Shown in pieces: positions 43,304 through 51,202 of a stretch of DNA of 64,000 nt (positions are counted from its first letter, which is position 1; each line of letters opens with the position of its first letter). The notes beneath the pieces are model-generated. The model searched no databases and was not told the DNA's origin. It saw only the letters and a list, made by a program, of their open reading frames with translations. Position numbers and translations under genes: made by a program. Source of the DNA: Haloferula sp. BvORR071 (GTDB lineage: Bacteria > Verrucomicrobiota > Verrucomicrobiia > Verrucomicrobiales > Akkermansiaceae); NCBI RefSeq assembly GCF_000739615.1, contig NZ_BATP01000060.1, forward strand, positions 124,001 through 188,000, in the 5' to 3' direction.

Positions 43304-45691
43304 TTACTCCTCTTCAACCGGGATGGCTTTCAGGGGCAGGGGAGCCTCTTCCTCGTCCTTGATCGGGCCGAGATCTATCGGCTCGGCCTTGAGGGCGGCC
43401 TCGTCCACGGTTTCGGCCTTGGGCGCGCCATCGACGGCCAAGTCGGCTTCGCTCACGGCGAGAGCCTTGGCCGGATGGATCGGGCAGAGTGCGTTTTCGG
43501 GCGGCAGCTCTTCCTTGGAAACGCTGTCGGTGTAGGCCTCGCCGGCGGCCTCGCAGCCGGGCGTGGCGCGCTTGCCGGAGGCGCGGCAGAGGCGGCACTC
43601 AACAAAGGAGAGCTGGGATTTGATGCCCTCCGCCTTGTAGTCGAGCTTATCGGCGGTCTTCATGATCTCCACCCATACCGGCAAGGCGAGGGTCGAACCG
43701 TAGCCCTTCTCGATGGTCTTCTTCGGGGTATCGAGGCCGACCCACACGGCGCAGGTGATGCTGGAGGTGTAGCCCGCGAACCACGCATCGCGATACTCGT
43801 TGGTGGTGCCGGTCTTGCCGCCGCAGGGCTTGAGGAAGCCCAGGGACTTCACGGCTGCCGCAGTGCCGCGCTCGGTGACTTCGCGGAGGATGTTGTTCAC
43901 CGCCCAGGCCGAGCCGGGGCGGGTCGCCTCGTAGGATTTCGGCAGGTTCTGGAAGAGGATGTTCCCGTCGCGGTCGCGGATCTCGGAAATCAGCCGCGGC
44001 TGATAGCGCACTCCGACATTCGGGAAGATGGTGTAGGCGGAGGCGACCTCGTAGGTGCTCGCTTCCCAAGAGCCGAGGAAGGAGATCGGGCTCTTCGGCA
44101 TCTTCGTCTTGAAGCCGACCGACTCCGCGACTTCGCCCACGGCGTCGATTCCCGCGCGGTTGCCGACACGCACGGACATGGTGTTGCGCGAGCGGATCAG
44201 GCCGACCGAGGCGGGCATGTAGCCGCCATATTTGCCGTCGGAGTTGTCGGGTGACCAGCCGCGGGCACCCTTGATCTCGCCACGGATCAGACGGCCGTCG
44301 TTGATCAGCGTGTCCGGGCGCAGGCCGGCATCGAAGCCAGCGACATAGACGAAGGGCTTGAAGACCGAGCCGATCTGGCGCTTGCCCTGCATCGCGCGGT
44401 TGAAACGCGATTCATCCGCATTCCGTCCGCCGACGACGGCGAGCACGGCACCGGTGAGGTTCTCGATCGCGACCACGCTGCCCTGGAGATACTGGGGCGG
44501 GGGCTTGTTCTCACCCGGCAGTTCCTTCCACGCCGCGCGCGTCTGGTGCTGGTAGCCGGGCGAGCGCTCGACTTGGCGGAGCTTGGCGTCGAGGGCGTCC
44601 TCGGCCTTCTTCTGCAGCAGGCTGTCGATGGTGGTGGTGATCTTCAGGCCACCCATCTCGATATTCTCACTCTCCAGGATCCGCTCGAGTTCCTGGCCGA
44701 CGGCGTCCATCGCGTAGCTGTCGTGGAAAGACCGACGCCATTCCGGGCGGATATTGATCGGCTCCTTCTTGGCCGCCTCTGCCTGTTCCAGGGTGATGAA
44801 TTGCTCCCGCACCATGCTGTCTAGAGTGGTGTCCCGCTCGTGGCGTGCGCCATCGATGGTCTTGAAGGGGGAGAAGGCATTCGGACCGCGGATGATCCCC
44901 GCGAGCAGAGCGGATTCGGAGAGGGTGAGCTCCTTGGCGCTCTTCTCGAAATAGGTCCGGGAGGCTTCTTCCAGACCGCGGATATTGTGCCCCAGGAAGA
45001 CGCGGTTCAGGTAGTGCTGCATGATCTGCTGCTTGTCCGGATAAGCAGCTTCGAGGCGGTAGGAGACGGCGACTTCCAGGAGCTTGCGGTCCAGTTCCTG
45101 GATTTTCGGCGAGAAATTGAGCAGCTGGCTCTTGAGCGGGAAGGTATTGCGGGCGAGCTGCATGGTCAGGGTGGAGGCCCCTTGGGCCATGCCGCGGCGT
45201 TTGAAATTCTCGACCACCGAGCGTCCCACGCCGACCCAGTCCACGCCGCCGTGCTTGTAGAAGCGCTTATCCTCGCGGGCCAGGATCGCGAAAATGAAGT
45301 CCTGCGAGACATTGGCGATGTCGATGACGTCGCGTTTTTCGCCGTGGATCCGGCCGAGTTCCACGCCCTTGCGGTCGTAGACGATCGTGCGCTGGGGCAT
45401 CTCCGCGACCTTGTTCATGTCGTAGGGCCGGGCGCGGACGTAGTAGATGACGCCCAGGGAGAAAGCCACGTAGAGCCCGGCGATGCAGAGGTCTCCGCCC
45501 AGGCGCAGCGGGATCCGGAGGAACTTCGGCAGCGGCCTGAGGAGCGCGTGGAAAATCAGGAAGGGCCAGAAAAGGATGATCGAGCCGAGTGCGGGCGGCC
45601 TGAATTCCGGCGTTTTCTTGCGGTTGGAAGCGCGTGGGTCGGCGGATTTACCGGAATTTTTGCCCGGGTCCTTCGAGGATGGATTCGGCAT
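43304..45691 (-). CDS. Penicillin-binding protein 1A-type (glycosyltransferase/transpeptidase)
   Basis: 795 residues: basic cytoplasmic tail (1-~38), membrane helix (about 65-85), GT51 domain with E140 in REDKRFYKHGGV and QGASTLTMQLARN, and transpeptidase domain with all motifs: SVFK (S442, K445), SRN (501-503) and KTG (626-628). The C-terminal ~90 residues are acidic and end with a Cys-rich stretch (ECRLCRASGKRATPGCEA). A bifunctional class A PBP; it polymerises lipid II glycan and cross-links the peptides at the outer face of the inner membrane. It is divergent from the HtrA-like gene. Confidence 0.92.
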   Translation of the reverse strand: MPNPSSKDPGKNSGKSADPRASNRKKTPEFRPPALGSIILFWPFLIFHALLRPLPKFLRIPLRLGGDLCIAGLYVAFSLGVIYYVRARPYDMNKVAEMPQRTIVYDRKGVELGRIHGEKRDVIDIANVSQDFIFAILAREDKRFYKHGGVDWVGVGRSVVENFKRRGMAQGASTLTMQLARNTFPLKSQLLNFSPKIQELDRKLLEVAVSYRLEAAYPDKQQIMQHYLNRVFLGHNIRGLEEASRTYFEKSAKELTLSESALLAGIIRGPNAFSPFKTIDGARHERDTTLDSMVREQFITLEQAEAAKKEPINIRPEWRRSFHDSYAMDAVGQELERILESENIEMGGLKITTTIDSLLQKKAEDALDAKLRQVERSPGYQHQTRAAWKELPGENKPPPQYLQGSVVAIENLTGAVLAVVGGRNADESRFNRAMQGKRQIGSVFKPFVYVAGFDAGLRPDTLINDGRLIRGEIKGARGWSPDNSDGKYGGYMPASVGLIRSRNTMSVRVGNRAGIDAVGEVAESVGFKTKMPKSPISFLGSWEASTYEVASAYTIFPNVGVRYQPRLISEIRDRDGNILFQNLPKSYEATRPGSAWAVNNILREVTERGTAAAVKSLGFLKPCGGKTGTTNEYRDAWFAGYTSSITCAVWVGLDTPKKTIEKGYGSTLALPVWVEIMKTADKLDYKAEGIKSQLSFVECRLCRASGKRATPGCEAAGEAYTDSVSKEELPPENALCPIHPAKALAVSEADLAVDGAPKAETVDEAALKAEPIDLGPIKDEEEAPLPLKAIPVEEE

Positions 45692-45709
45692 GGACTTGGT
45701 GAAATTACA

Positions 45710-45722
45710 GCGGATGATCCGC
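45710..45722. promoter_or_regulatory. 13-bp palindrome in the PBP/HtrA divergent region
   Basis: GCGGAT-G-ATCCGC is perfectly symmetric, in the 100-bp region between the divergent PBP and HtrA-like genes. It could let one regulator act on both sides. Confidence 0.35.
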
Positions 45723-45791
45723 CGAGGCGATGGCGATGTGCCGGATCAGACGAAGACGGCGCGCGGTATCGCTTCGGTGTGTGACGAAGCG

Positions 45792-46778
45792 ATGAAGCAC
45801 AAAAGATTTTTCCATGGATTGGCCGGTGCCGCCCTCGGGGCGGCGTTGCTATGTCCGGCGTGGGCGCGAGATCCCGTGACCACGCTTGAGGACGTGCGCA
45901 AGCTCGAACAGAAAATCTCGGCCGTGGCAACCAAAGCCATGCCCGCGACCGTGGCGCTGATCTCCGAGGCCTCCGGCGCGTCCGGATCCGGCGTGATCAC
46001 CTCCGCGGACGGGCTGATCCTGACCGCTGCCCACGTGATCGAGGGCGCGGAGACGGTCCAGGTGGTTTTCCCGGACGGCAGGCAGGCCACCGGCGAGGTT
46101 CTGGGCGCCAATTTGTCCAAGGACATCGGAATGGTCAAAATCAAGGAACCGGGTCCTTGGCCCTTCATTGAACGCGGCGAATCCAAGCCGCTTGAAGCGG
46201 GGGACTGGGTGATCGCAATGGGCCATTCCGCGGGATTTGACGCCGCGCGGACGCCGCCGGTGCGCTTCGGCCGGGTGGTTTCGGATGGCCCGGGGAATTT
46301 CCTGACCACGGATTGCACGCTGATCGGCGGGGATTCCGGCGGCCCGCTGTTCAATCTGGAAGGCAAGGTCGTGGGGATCAATTCCTCGATCGGCAAGGAC
46401 CTGAAGAACAACAACCACGCGGGCGTGGACGGCTTCAAGGAAGACTGGGACCGCCTGATGGCCAAGGAAGTCTGGGGTGAACTCCAGATGAACCCGATGG
46501 CCAATCCCGAGCGTGCGAGCCTCGGCATTGCGATCGGCAATCCGGTCCGCGGTGGCGGTGTGATCGTCGAAGGTGTGTCCGCTCACGCCTCGAAGGCCGG
46601 ACTGCGGCCGGGAGACGTGATCGTGACGATCGACGAAACGAAGGTCTCCGACGGAGGATTCTTGCAAAGGTTCCTCGCGAAGAAGCAGGCCGGAGACAAG
46701 GTCAAGCTCGTGATCAAGCGCGGCGGTGACTCGAAGGAATTGGAAGTGGAACTGATCAAGAAGGGAGAAATCAAGTGA
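45792..46778 (+). CDS. Secreted HtrA/DegP-like serine protease
   Basis: 328 residues from the ATG at 45792 (signal peptide MKHKRFFHGLAGAALGAALLCPAWA); the frame is open upstream but overlaps the PBP gene. The trypsin-like domain (about 45-240) has an intact triad: H81 in TAAHVIEG, D111 in SKDIGMVKI and S182 in GGDSGGPLF. One PDZ domain follows (about 245-325; AHASKAGLRPGDVIVTIDE). HtrA proteins degrade damaged envelope proteins. Its stop overlaps the next gene's GTG start (GTGA, 4 bp), so the two are translationally coupled. Confidence 0.9.
   Translation: MKHKRFFHGLAGAALGAALLCPAWARDPVTTLEDVRKLEQKISAVATKAMPATVALISEASGASGSGVITSADGLILTAAHVIEGAETVQVVFPDGRQATGEVLGANLSKDIGMVKIKEPGPWPFIERGESKPLEAGDWVIAMGHSAGFDAARTPPVRFGRVVSDGPGNFLTTDCTLIGGDSGGPLFNLEGKVVGINSSIGKDLKNNNHAGVDGFKEDWDRLMAKEVWGELQMNPMANPERASLGIAIGNPVRGGGVIVEGVSAHASKAGLRPGDVIVTIDETKVSDGGFLQRFLAKKQAGDKVKLVIKRGGDSKELEVELIKKGEIK
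46763..46767 (+). promoter_or_regulatory. Shine-Dalgarno supporting the GTG start at 46775
   Basis: GGGAG lies 7 nt before the GTG at 46775 and inside the end of the preceding gene, favouring the coupled GTG start over the ATG at 46793. Confidence 0.55.
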
Positions 46779-48070
46779 GCTCTTTTCCGAAAATGAAAAC
46801 GACTTTGATGGCGGTCCTGCTGACTGCGGCCATGCTCGGAACGAGCCACGCGCAGCGCCAGCGGCAAGCACGCGAGAGCGAGCCGGAGGTGCCGATGATG
46901 CGGCCGGAGGAGGCCCGCGCGATCCAGGCCCAGCGCTCGGAATTCTTTGACGCGATCCGCCCGGTGACCCAGACGGCCCGCCTGTCCACGGTGTGGATTT
47001 GGGCGGATACCGGCCGCGGCCGCAAGCCGGTCGGCTTCGGCACGGTGGTGGGGGATGGCAGCAAGGTGCTGACCAAGTGGAGCGAGATCGCGATGGCGGA
47101 AGGCACGATCCTGGTGGTCGGCCACGACAGCGCCTCCGCGAAGGCGACGGTGGCCGGCGTCTATCAAGAGGATGATCTGGCGATGCTGACCTTGGATGGC
47201 GCGAAGTTCCAACCGGTCACGCTGGCGAAGGGTGATGCCCCGAAGCTCGGCAAGATGCTGGTGGCGGCTTCCCCGGAAGACTCGCCGGCCGGATTCGGCG
47301 TGGTGGCGGTGGAGTCCCGTTCGCTGCGGGATTCGGACCAAGCCTTTCTCGGTGTCGGTCTTGAACCGAAATACAAGGGCAGCGGCGTGAAAATCGGTGA
47401 GATCCAGAAGGGCAGTGCTGCCTTGGATGCCGGACTTTCTGAGGGCGATGTGATCTTGGCTCTGGGCGGACGTTCCGTGAACAGCTCCTTCGAGCTGCGC
47501 AATGCGCTGACCGGCCATCGCCCCGGAGAGCGGGTCGAGGTCCGCTATCAGCGCGGCGGCAAGGATGCCGTGGCCAATGTCTTGCTCAAGGAGAAGAAGG
47601 AATACGAAGGCGTACCGAACGGCCGCCTGCGGATGATGGAGCGGATGGGAACCAATCCCAGCTTGGTGCGCAGCGGCTTCCCCGCGGCGCTCCAGACCGA
47701 CATGCCGCTGGAGCGTGATCGCTGCGGTGGCCCGGTCGTGGATCTGGACGGCAAGGTGATCGGTATCGCCATCGCCCGCGCCGACCGCACCCGGAGCTTC
47801 ATCATTCCATCAGCGCACCTGACGCAGATTTTGGCCACCGATCCGAGCAGCGTGGACGCCGCCCGCCTCGCGATGGAGAAGGAAGAACAAGACCGCCAGG
47901 CCGTGGCGCAGAATCAACAGGACGACGAGGACGGCGGCGGCCGTCCGGCTCCCCGGATGGTGCCGATGAAGCGCCAGTCCGCCGAAGCCCTGCGCCGTCA
48001 CCTCACCGACATGGAGCGCCTGATGGAGCGCATGCGCGAGGAGATGGAAGGAATGGATGAAGGGGAGTGA
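46775..48070 (+). CDS. HtrA-like pseudoprotease with an inserted PDZ domain
   Basis: 431 residues from a coupled GTG (alternative ATG 46793); signal peptide ends near ...GTSHA. The trypsin-fold strands are present, but the catalytic His position holds W102 (KVLTKWSEI, where HtrA has TNAHV), D134 is kept (EDDLAMLTL), and the Ser position is C317 (DRCGGPVVDLDG). The PDZ domain (about 189-270) lies before this CGGP block, that is, between Asp and Ser positions, instead of at the C-terminus. A Glu/Met/Arg-rich helical tail follows. Likely a non-proteolytic partner, sensor or chaperone of the preceding HtrA; a Cys protease is unlikely without His. Confidence 0.85.
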   Translation: MSSFPKMKTTLMAVLLTAAMLGTSHAQRQRQARESEPEVPMMRPEEARAIQAQRSEFFDAIRPVTQTARLSTVWIWADTGRGRKPVGFGTVVGDGSKVLTKWSEIAMAEGTILVVGHDSASAKATVAGVYQEDDLAMLTLDGAKFQPVTLAKGDAPKLGKMLVAASPEDSPAGFGVVAVESRSLRDSDQAFLGVGLEPKYKGSGVKIGEIQKGSAALDAGLSEGDVILALGGRSVNSSFELRNALTGHRPGERVEVRYQRGGKDAVANVLLKEKKEYEGVPNGRLRMMERMGTNPSLVRSGFPAALQTDMPLERDRCGGPVVDLDGKVIGIAIARADRTRSFIIPSAHLTQILATDPSSVDAARLAMEKEEQDRQAVAQNQQDDEDGGGRPAPRMVPMKRQSAEALRRHLTDMERLMERMREEMEGMDEGE

Positions 48071-48126
48071 AGAAGGAAATCACCAATCACTGAACCTCCG
48101 ATCATCCATCGGAATGTTTTGAAGAG

Positions 48127-48158
48127 AAAAGGGCGCAAGCATCAGCTTGCGCCCTTTT
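48127..48158. terminator. Bidirectional terminator between the HtrA pair and HemQ
   Basis: A 14-bp perfect stem AAAAGGGCGCAAGC (48127-48140) with GCTTGCGCCCTTTT (48145-48158) and a 4-nt loop. The ends are AAAA and TTTT, so it can serve both converging genes. Confidence 0.9.
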
Positions 48159-48187
48159 GATTGGAAGGCTGGTGATTTGTCTGCCCC

Positions 48188-49015
48188 TCAGAGGCAGACG
48201 CGGCGGAACAGCTCGTCGAGCGGCAATTGCATGCCGATGTAGAAGTCGCCGAACTCGGCGAAGCGGGCGGAGACTTCGTCGAAGCGCATCTCGTAGACGA
48301 TCGACTTGATGTCGATGGTGTCCTTGGCGAGCAGGGTGACGCCCCACTCGTGTTCATCGAGGCCGGTGGAACCGGTGATGAGCTGGAGGATGCGGCCGGA
48401 GTAGGTGCGGCCGACGCGGGCGTGGCCGGCCATGAATTCGCGGCGAGCCTCGTAGTCGAGGGAATACCAGTTGTCGCTGCCGCTGCGGCGCTTGGACATG
48501 GGGTAGAAGCAGACCACCGGCCAATCCGGCAGCACCGGATAAAGGCGGTGCTGGAGGTAGTGGGCCATGCGGTCGTCGAACTCCTTCAGCGCCTGCTCGA
48601 ACTCCGGCGTGCCTTCGCTGAGCCCCTTTTCACCGATCAGGGTCTCCTTGGCGTATTGCTCGGAGCTGGTGGTGTATTCGGAGCGCTCGGTCTGCGAGAG
48701 GTAGGAGTAGGCCGGGCTGAGGATCTCCGGCCCGAGGGAAAGCGTGAGCTGCTTCTCGAAGGCATTCGCGACCTGCAGGTCAGGCGTGAGCAGCATGAAG
48801 CCGAGGTCCGCCTTTGGGGTGGCAATGGCGAAGGTCAGCAGGTGGGTGTCCTTGGTGGCGCGGATTTCCTGCACCAGTTCGGCGAGGCGGGTCTTGGCAA
48901 CACGCTTCTCGTCGTCGCCCAGGATCGACCACTGTGCGTGGTCCACATGATAGAAGAGATGCATCACGTGCCAGCCTTCGCGCGGCACCAGGGGCGAGAT
49001 GGAGGTTTCTGACAT
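48188..49015 (-). CDS. hemQ: HemQ-type coproheme decarboxylase (chlorite dismutase family)
   Basis: 275 residues, soluble. Conserved HemQ text: YPMSKRRSGSDNWYSLDYE, then EFMAGHARVGRTYSGRILQLITGSTGLDEHEWGVTLLA, which includes the proximal-heme His in the GHARVGR block. HemQ performs the final step of the coproporphyrin-dependent heme pathway, converting coproheme to heme b with peroxide. No other hem gene is near. True chlorite dismutase activity cannot be excluded by sequence but is unlikely for this length. It is followed by a bidirectional terminator. Confidence 0.88.
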   Translation of the reverse strand: MSETSISPLVPREGWHVMHLFYHVDHAQWSILGDDEKRVAKTRLAELVQEIRATKDTHLLTFAIATPKADLGFMLLTPDLQVANAFEKQLTLSLGPEILSPAYSYLSQTERSEYTTSSEQYAKETLIGEKGLSEGTPEFEQALKEFDDRMAHYLQHRLYPVLPDWPVVCFYPMSKRRSGSDNWYSLDYEARREFMAGHARVGRTYSGRILQLITGSTGLDEHEWGVTLLAKDTIDIKSIVYEMRFDEVSARFAEFGDFYIGMQLPLDELFRRVCL

Positions 49016-49030
49016 GGCTGAAAATGAAAA

Positions 49031-50089
49031 CTAACGGCGCGAGCGCTTGATGGGGAGGACGGCGAGGGGCTTGAAGCTGGAAGATCCGCCGTCGATGGAG
49101 CTGCCTTCGCGGACCTCGATCGTCCACGGCGCGGTTTCGCTGGTCAGGTAAGCGTTGAAGTCACCGTCGCTGGGGAAGCCGTCGGTGGCGGTGACGGTGA
49201 TCTTGGTGTTGCCGTTGGCCGAGAACTTGCCGCCCTGGAAGCCACGGGTGATCACGTCACCAATCTTCTCGCCGGTCTGGTTGCGGAACTCGAAGCGCAG
49301 TGCGCCTTGGGAAGAGGCGGGATCGAGGGCGACCTCGACCACCGGGATCATCGCCGCCTCGCGCTTGACCTTCTCGGCATCCGGGCCGTCACGGATGGGT
49401 GCACGCCAGAAGGTATCCGCGGAGACGACCGCCGAGTGCTCGCCTTTGAGCGGGAAATCCGGAGTCTTGGCGTGCGGGCTCTGGAAGGAGAGCTGGGTGA
49501 AGAAGCGGGAAAGCACCCAAATGGCGCCGAGCAGGAGCAGGAAGGCGACGGCGGCGAGGCCGATCAGTTCCTTCGGCTTGGGCTTGGGGAGAGTCAGGGT
49601 TCCGGCGGGAGCGGAGGGCTCGGAACGCGGGCGATTTTCGCGGCGCGGGGCTTCCTCTGCCGGGGCTGCTTGAGTTTCCGCAGGGATTTTAGCAACCGCC
49701 GGAGCGGTGGGTGCAGGCTCTTCCTCCTCGTCGGGCAAGACCAGCAGCACGGCGTCGCTCTCCTCCTCTTCCTCGTCCTGCTCCTCCAGTTCGCCGATCT
49801 CGTCATAGGGCGAGGCCGAAGACTGGGGATTGAGGATGGCCTTGCGCTCGACCGGGGCCGGGGCGGGGGACTTGCCGCGCTGGACCGCCTTTTTCGACGG
49901 ATCGTCGGGGTTGATCTCGGTGGGTGGCTTCGGTGCCGATGGCGGCGCACTGGGGCGCTTGATCGTCATTTCGACCGGATCCTCATCCAAGTTCCAGAGA
50001 TCGCTCTCGGTGGTCTCCTTATTGAGTTCGGAGGCCGCGGGTCGACTACGGTCCGGCGAACCGGTATTGCTGGGTGGATCCGCGGGCAT
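49031..50089 (-). CDS. Single-span membrane protein with long acidic/Pro-rich tail
   Basis: 352 residues. A 174-residue cytoplasmic region is Pro/Ala/Glu-rich and likely disordered, with a very acidic stretch (EELEEQDEEEEESDAVLL, near 97-115). One membrane helix follows (about 175-193, IGLAAVAFLLLLGAIWVLSRF) and then a beta-rich outer domain of ~150 residues (ITVTATDGFPSDGDFNAYL, WTIEVREGSSID). No family is recognised. It lies 15 bp upstream of hemQ on the same strand, so the two are likely co-transcribed. Confidence 0.7.
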   Translation of the reverse strand: MPADPPSNTGSPDRSRPAASELNKETTESDLWNLDEDPVEMTIKRPSAPPSAPKPPTEINPDDPSKKAVQRGKSPAPAPVERKAILNPQSSASPYDEIGELEEQDEEEEESDAVLLVLPDEEEEPAPTAPAVAKIPAETQAAPAEEAPRRENRPRSEPSAPAGTLTLPKPKPKELIGLAAVAFLLLLGAIWVLSRFFTQLSFQSPHAKTPDFPLKGEHSAVVSADTFWRAPIRDGPDAEKVKREAAMIPVVEVALDPASSQGALRFEFRNQTGEKIGDVITRGFQGGKFSANGNTKITVTATDGFPSDGDFNAYLTSETAPWTIEVREGSSIDGGSSSFKPLAVLPIKRSRR

Positions 50090-50219
50090 GGGTGAAAGCG
50101 CGCCCGGTTTAGGAATCTCCCGCGTTCTTGGCCAGTGGAATTCTCGCCTGCGGGAAAGCGGCCGGGCACCATCTGTGCTACCCTAGGCAGGAAGCCACCA
50201 TGCTCCACCGCAAAAAGGG

Positions 50220-50249
50220 TTGCATGCGCGCCCCGCTGGCGCGATGCAA
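50220..50249. promoter_or_regulatory. Strong hairpin upstream of the ferredoxin gene
   Basis: TTGCAT-(G)-CGCGCC pairs with GGCGCG-ATGCAA, a 12-bp stem with one bulged G and a 5-nt loop, ending 37 bp before the ATG at 50287. It may be a 5' UTR structure; a minus-strand terminator reading (five A to its left) is also possible but has no gene to serve. Confidence 0.4.
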
Positions 50250-50286
50250 TCGCCAGCAAGTAGCATTTCTTTCCTCCTTTTCCCCG

Positions 50287-50523
50287 ATGGCCGACCGCGA
50301 AGACAAGAATCCGGAGAACGTGACAGGCAAGTTCTATGTCGATAGCCAGTGCATCGACTGCGACCTGTGCCGCGAGACCGCTCCGAACAATTTCACCCGC
50401 TCCGACGACGAGGGCTACTCATACGTGTATAAGCAGCCGGTTAACGACGAGGAGAAGGCTCAGTGCCGGGAAGCCATGGAGGGCTGCCCGGTGGAAGCGA
50501 TCGGCGAAGACGGCGAAGAATAA
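50287..50523 (+). CDS. Ferredoxin, single-cluster type
   Basis: 78 residues from the ATG at 50287. The cluster motif CIDCDLC (CxxCxxC) plus the distant CP in MEGCPVEAIGEDGEE fits one [4Fe-4S] (possibly [3Fe-4S]) cluster, as in small Thermotoga-type ferredoxins. It carries electrons in the cytoplasm; its partner is unknown. The DciA-like gene starts 13 bp downstream, so they are likely one operon. Confidence 0.9.
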   Translation: MADREDKNPENVTGKFYVDSQCIDCDLCRETAPNNFTRSDDEGYSYVYKQPVNDEEKAQCREAMEGCPVEAIGEDGEE

Positions 50524-50536
50524 GCCTTTTCCATTC

Positions 50537-50908
50537 ATGGCCAAGGAATCCCGGCTGGAGGCGATGCGACGCGCGATCCTCCGGGAATGGCGGGGAGGCG
50601 ACGAGCCGGCCCGTTTTGACGCCTCGGTGCATCTCCCCAAGGAGTTCCTTGCGGGAATCCTGCGCCAGGCCGGGGCTACGGAGGGAATCGACGAAGAGCG
50701 CCTGCGGGCGATGTGGAAGGAAGTGGCGGGGGACTTCGTGTCACGCCACGCCACTCCTGTGTCGCTCAAGGGTGGCTGCCTGACACTGCATGTGCTGCAG
50801 CCGGCTATCCGCTTCCAGTTAGAGCAGACGCGCGGGGTCCTGTTGAAGAATATTCAGGAAGCGGCGGGGGCGGGCTTGGTGAAGAGCATCCGCTTTATGG
50901 TGGGTTGA
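50537..50908 (+). CDS. DUF721 / DciA-like protein
   Basis: 123 residues from the ATG at 50537. The DUF721 core includes MWKEVAGDFVSRHATPVSLKGGCLTLHVLQPAIRFQLEQ and a C-terminal strand VKSIRFMVG. DciA is the helicase operator that loads DnaB in most bacteria lacking DnaC, so a replication role is plausible but inferred. Confidence 0.82.
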   Translation: MAKESRLEAMRRAILREWRGGDEPARFDASVHLPKEFLAGILRQAGATEGIDEERLRAMWKEVAGDFVSRHATPVSLKGGCLTLHVLQPAIRFQLEQTRGVLLKNIQEAAGAGLVKSIRFMVG

Positions 50909-51202
50909 GGGAACGGTTGCATGGATGTGCGCAGGTTCCCCTTGTTCAATGGCTTAGGGGGTTTTTTCGGCACTTTTGGCACGCCAGCGAGTTATGAGGC
51001 CAATAAGTAGAAGGTCCCGGCGGCTTCTTGTTTAAGTCCCACGAATATAGGAGGCTCATAGCGATCAAGTTCCCTGAAGTCCCTTCGGGCGCTTGAGCCA
51101 TCCAACCCGCTTTCAGGTCGAGTCCCACCTCTTCCGGAAGCGCAGCACCCCCGCAGAATCTCTGCGGAAAAATCCCCCGAACCCCCTTACAGTTAACCAG
51201 CC
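50909..51202. other. Intergenic region before the three-gene secreted operon
   Basis: 294 bp without a gene. It contains a T-rich stretch (GGGGGTTTTTTCGG around 50957-50970) and a hairpin CCGCAGA-ATC-TCTGCGG (51151-51167) 35 bp before the ATG at 51203. No sigma-54 or clear -35/-10 boxes were recognised. Confidence 0.4.

Noticed and set aside
50975-50993. Possible sigma-54 promoter (TGGCACG)
   Set aside because: The -24 half is good, but the -12 half lacks TTGC at the right spacing.
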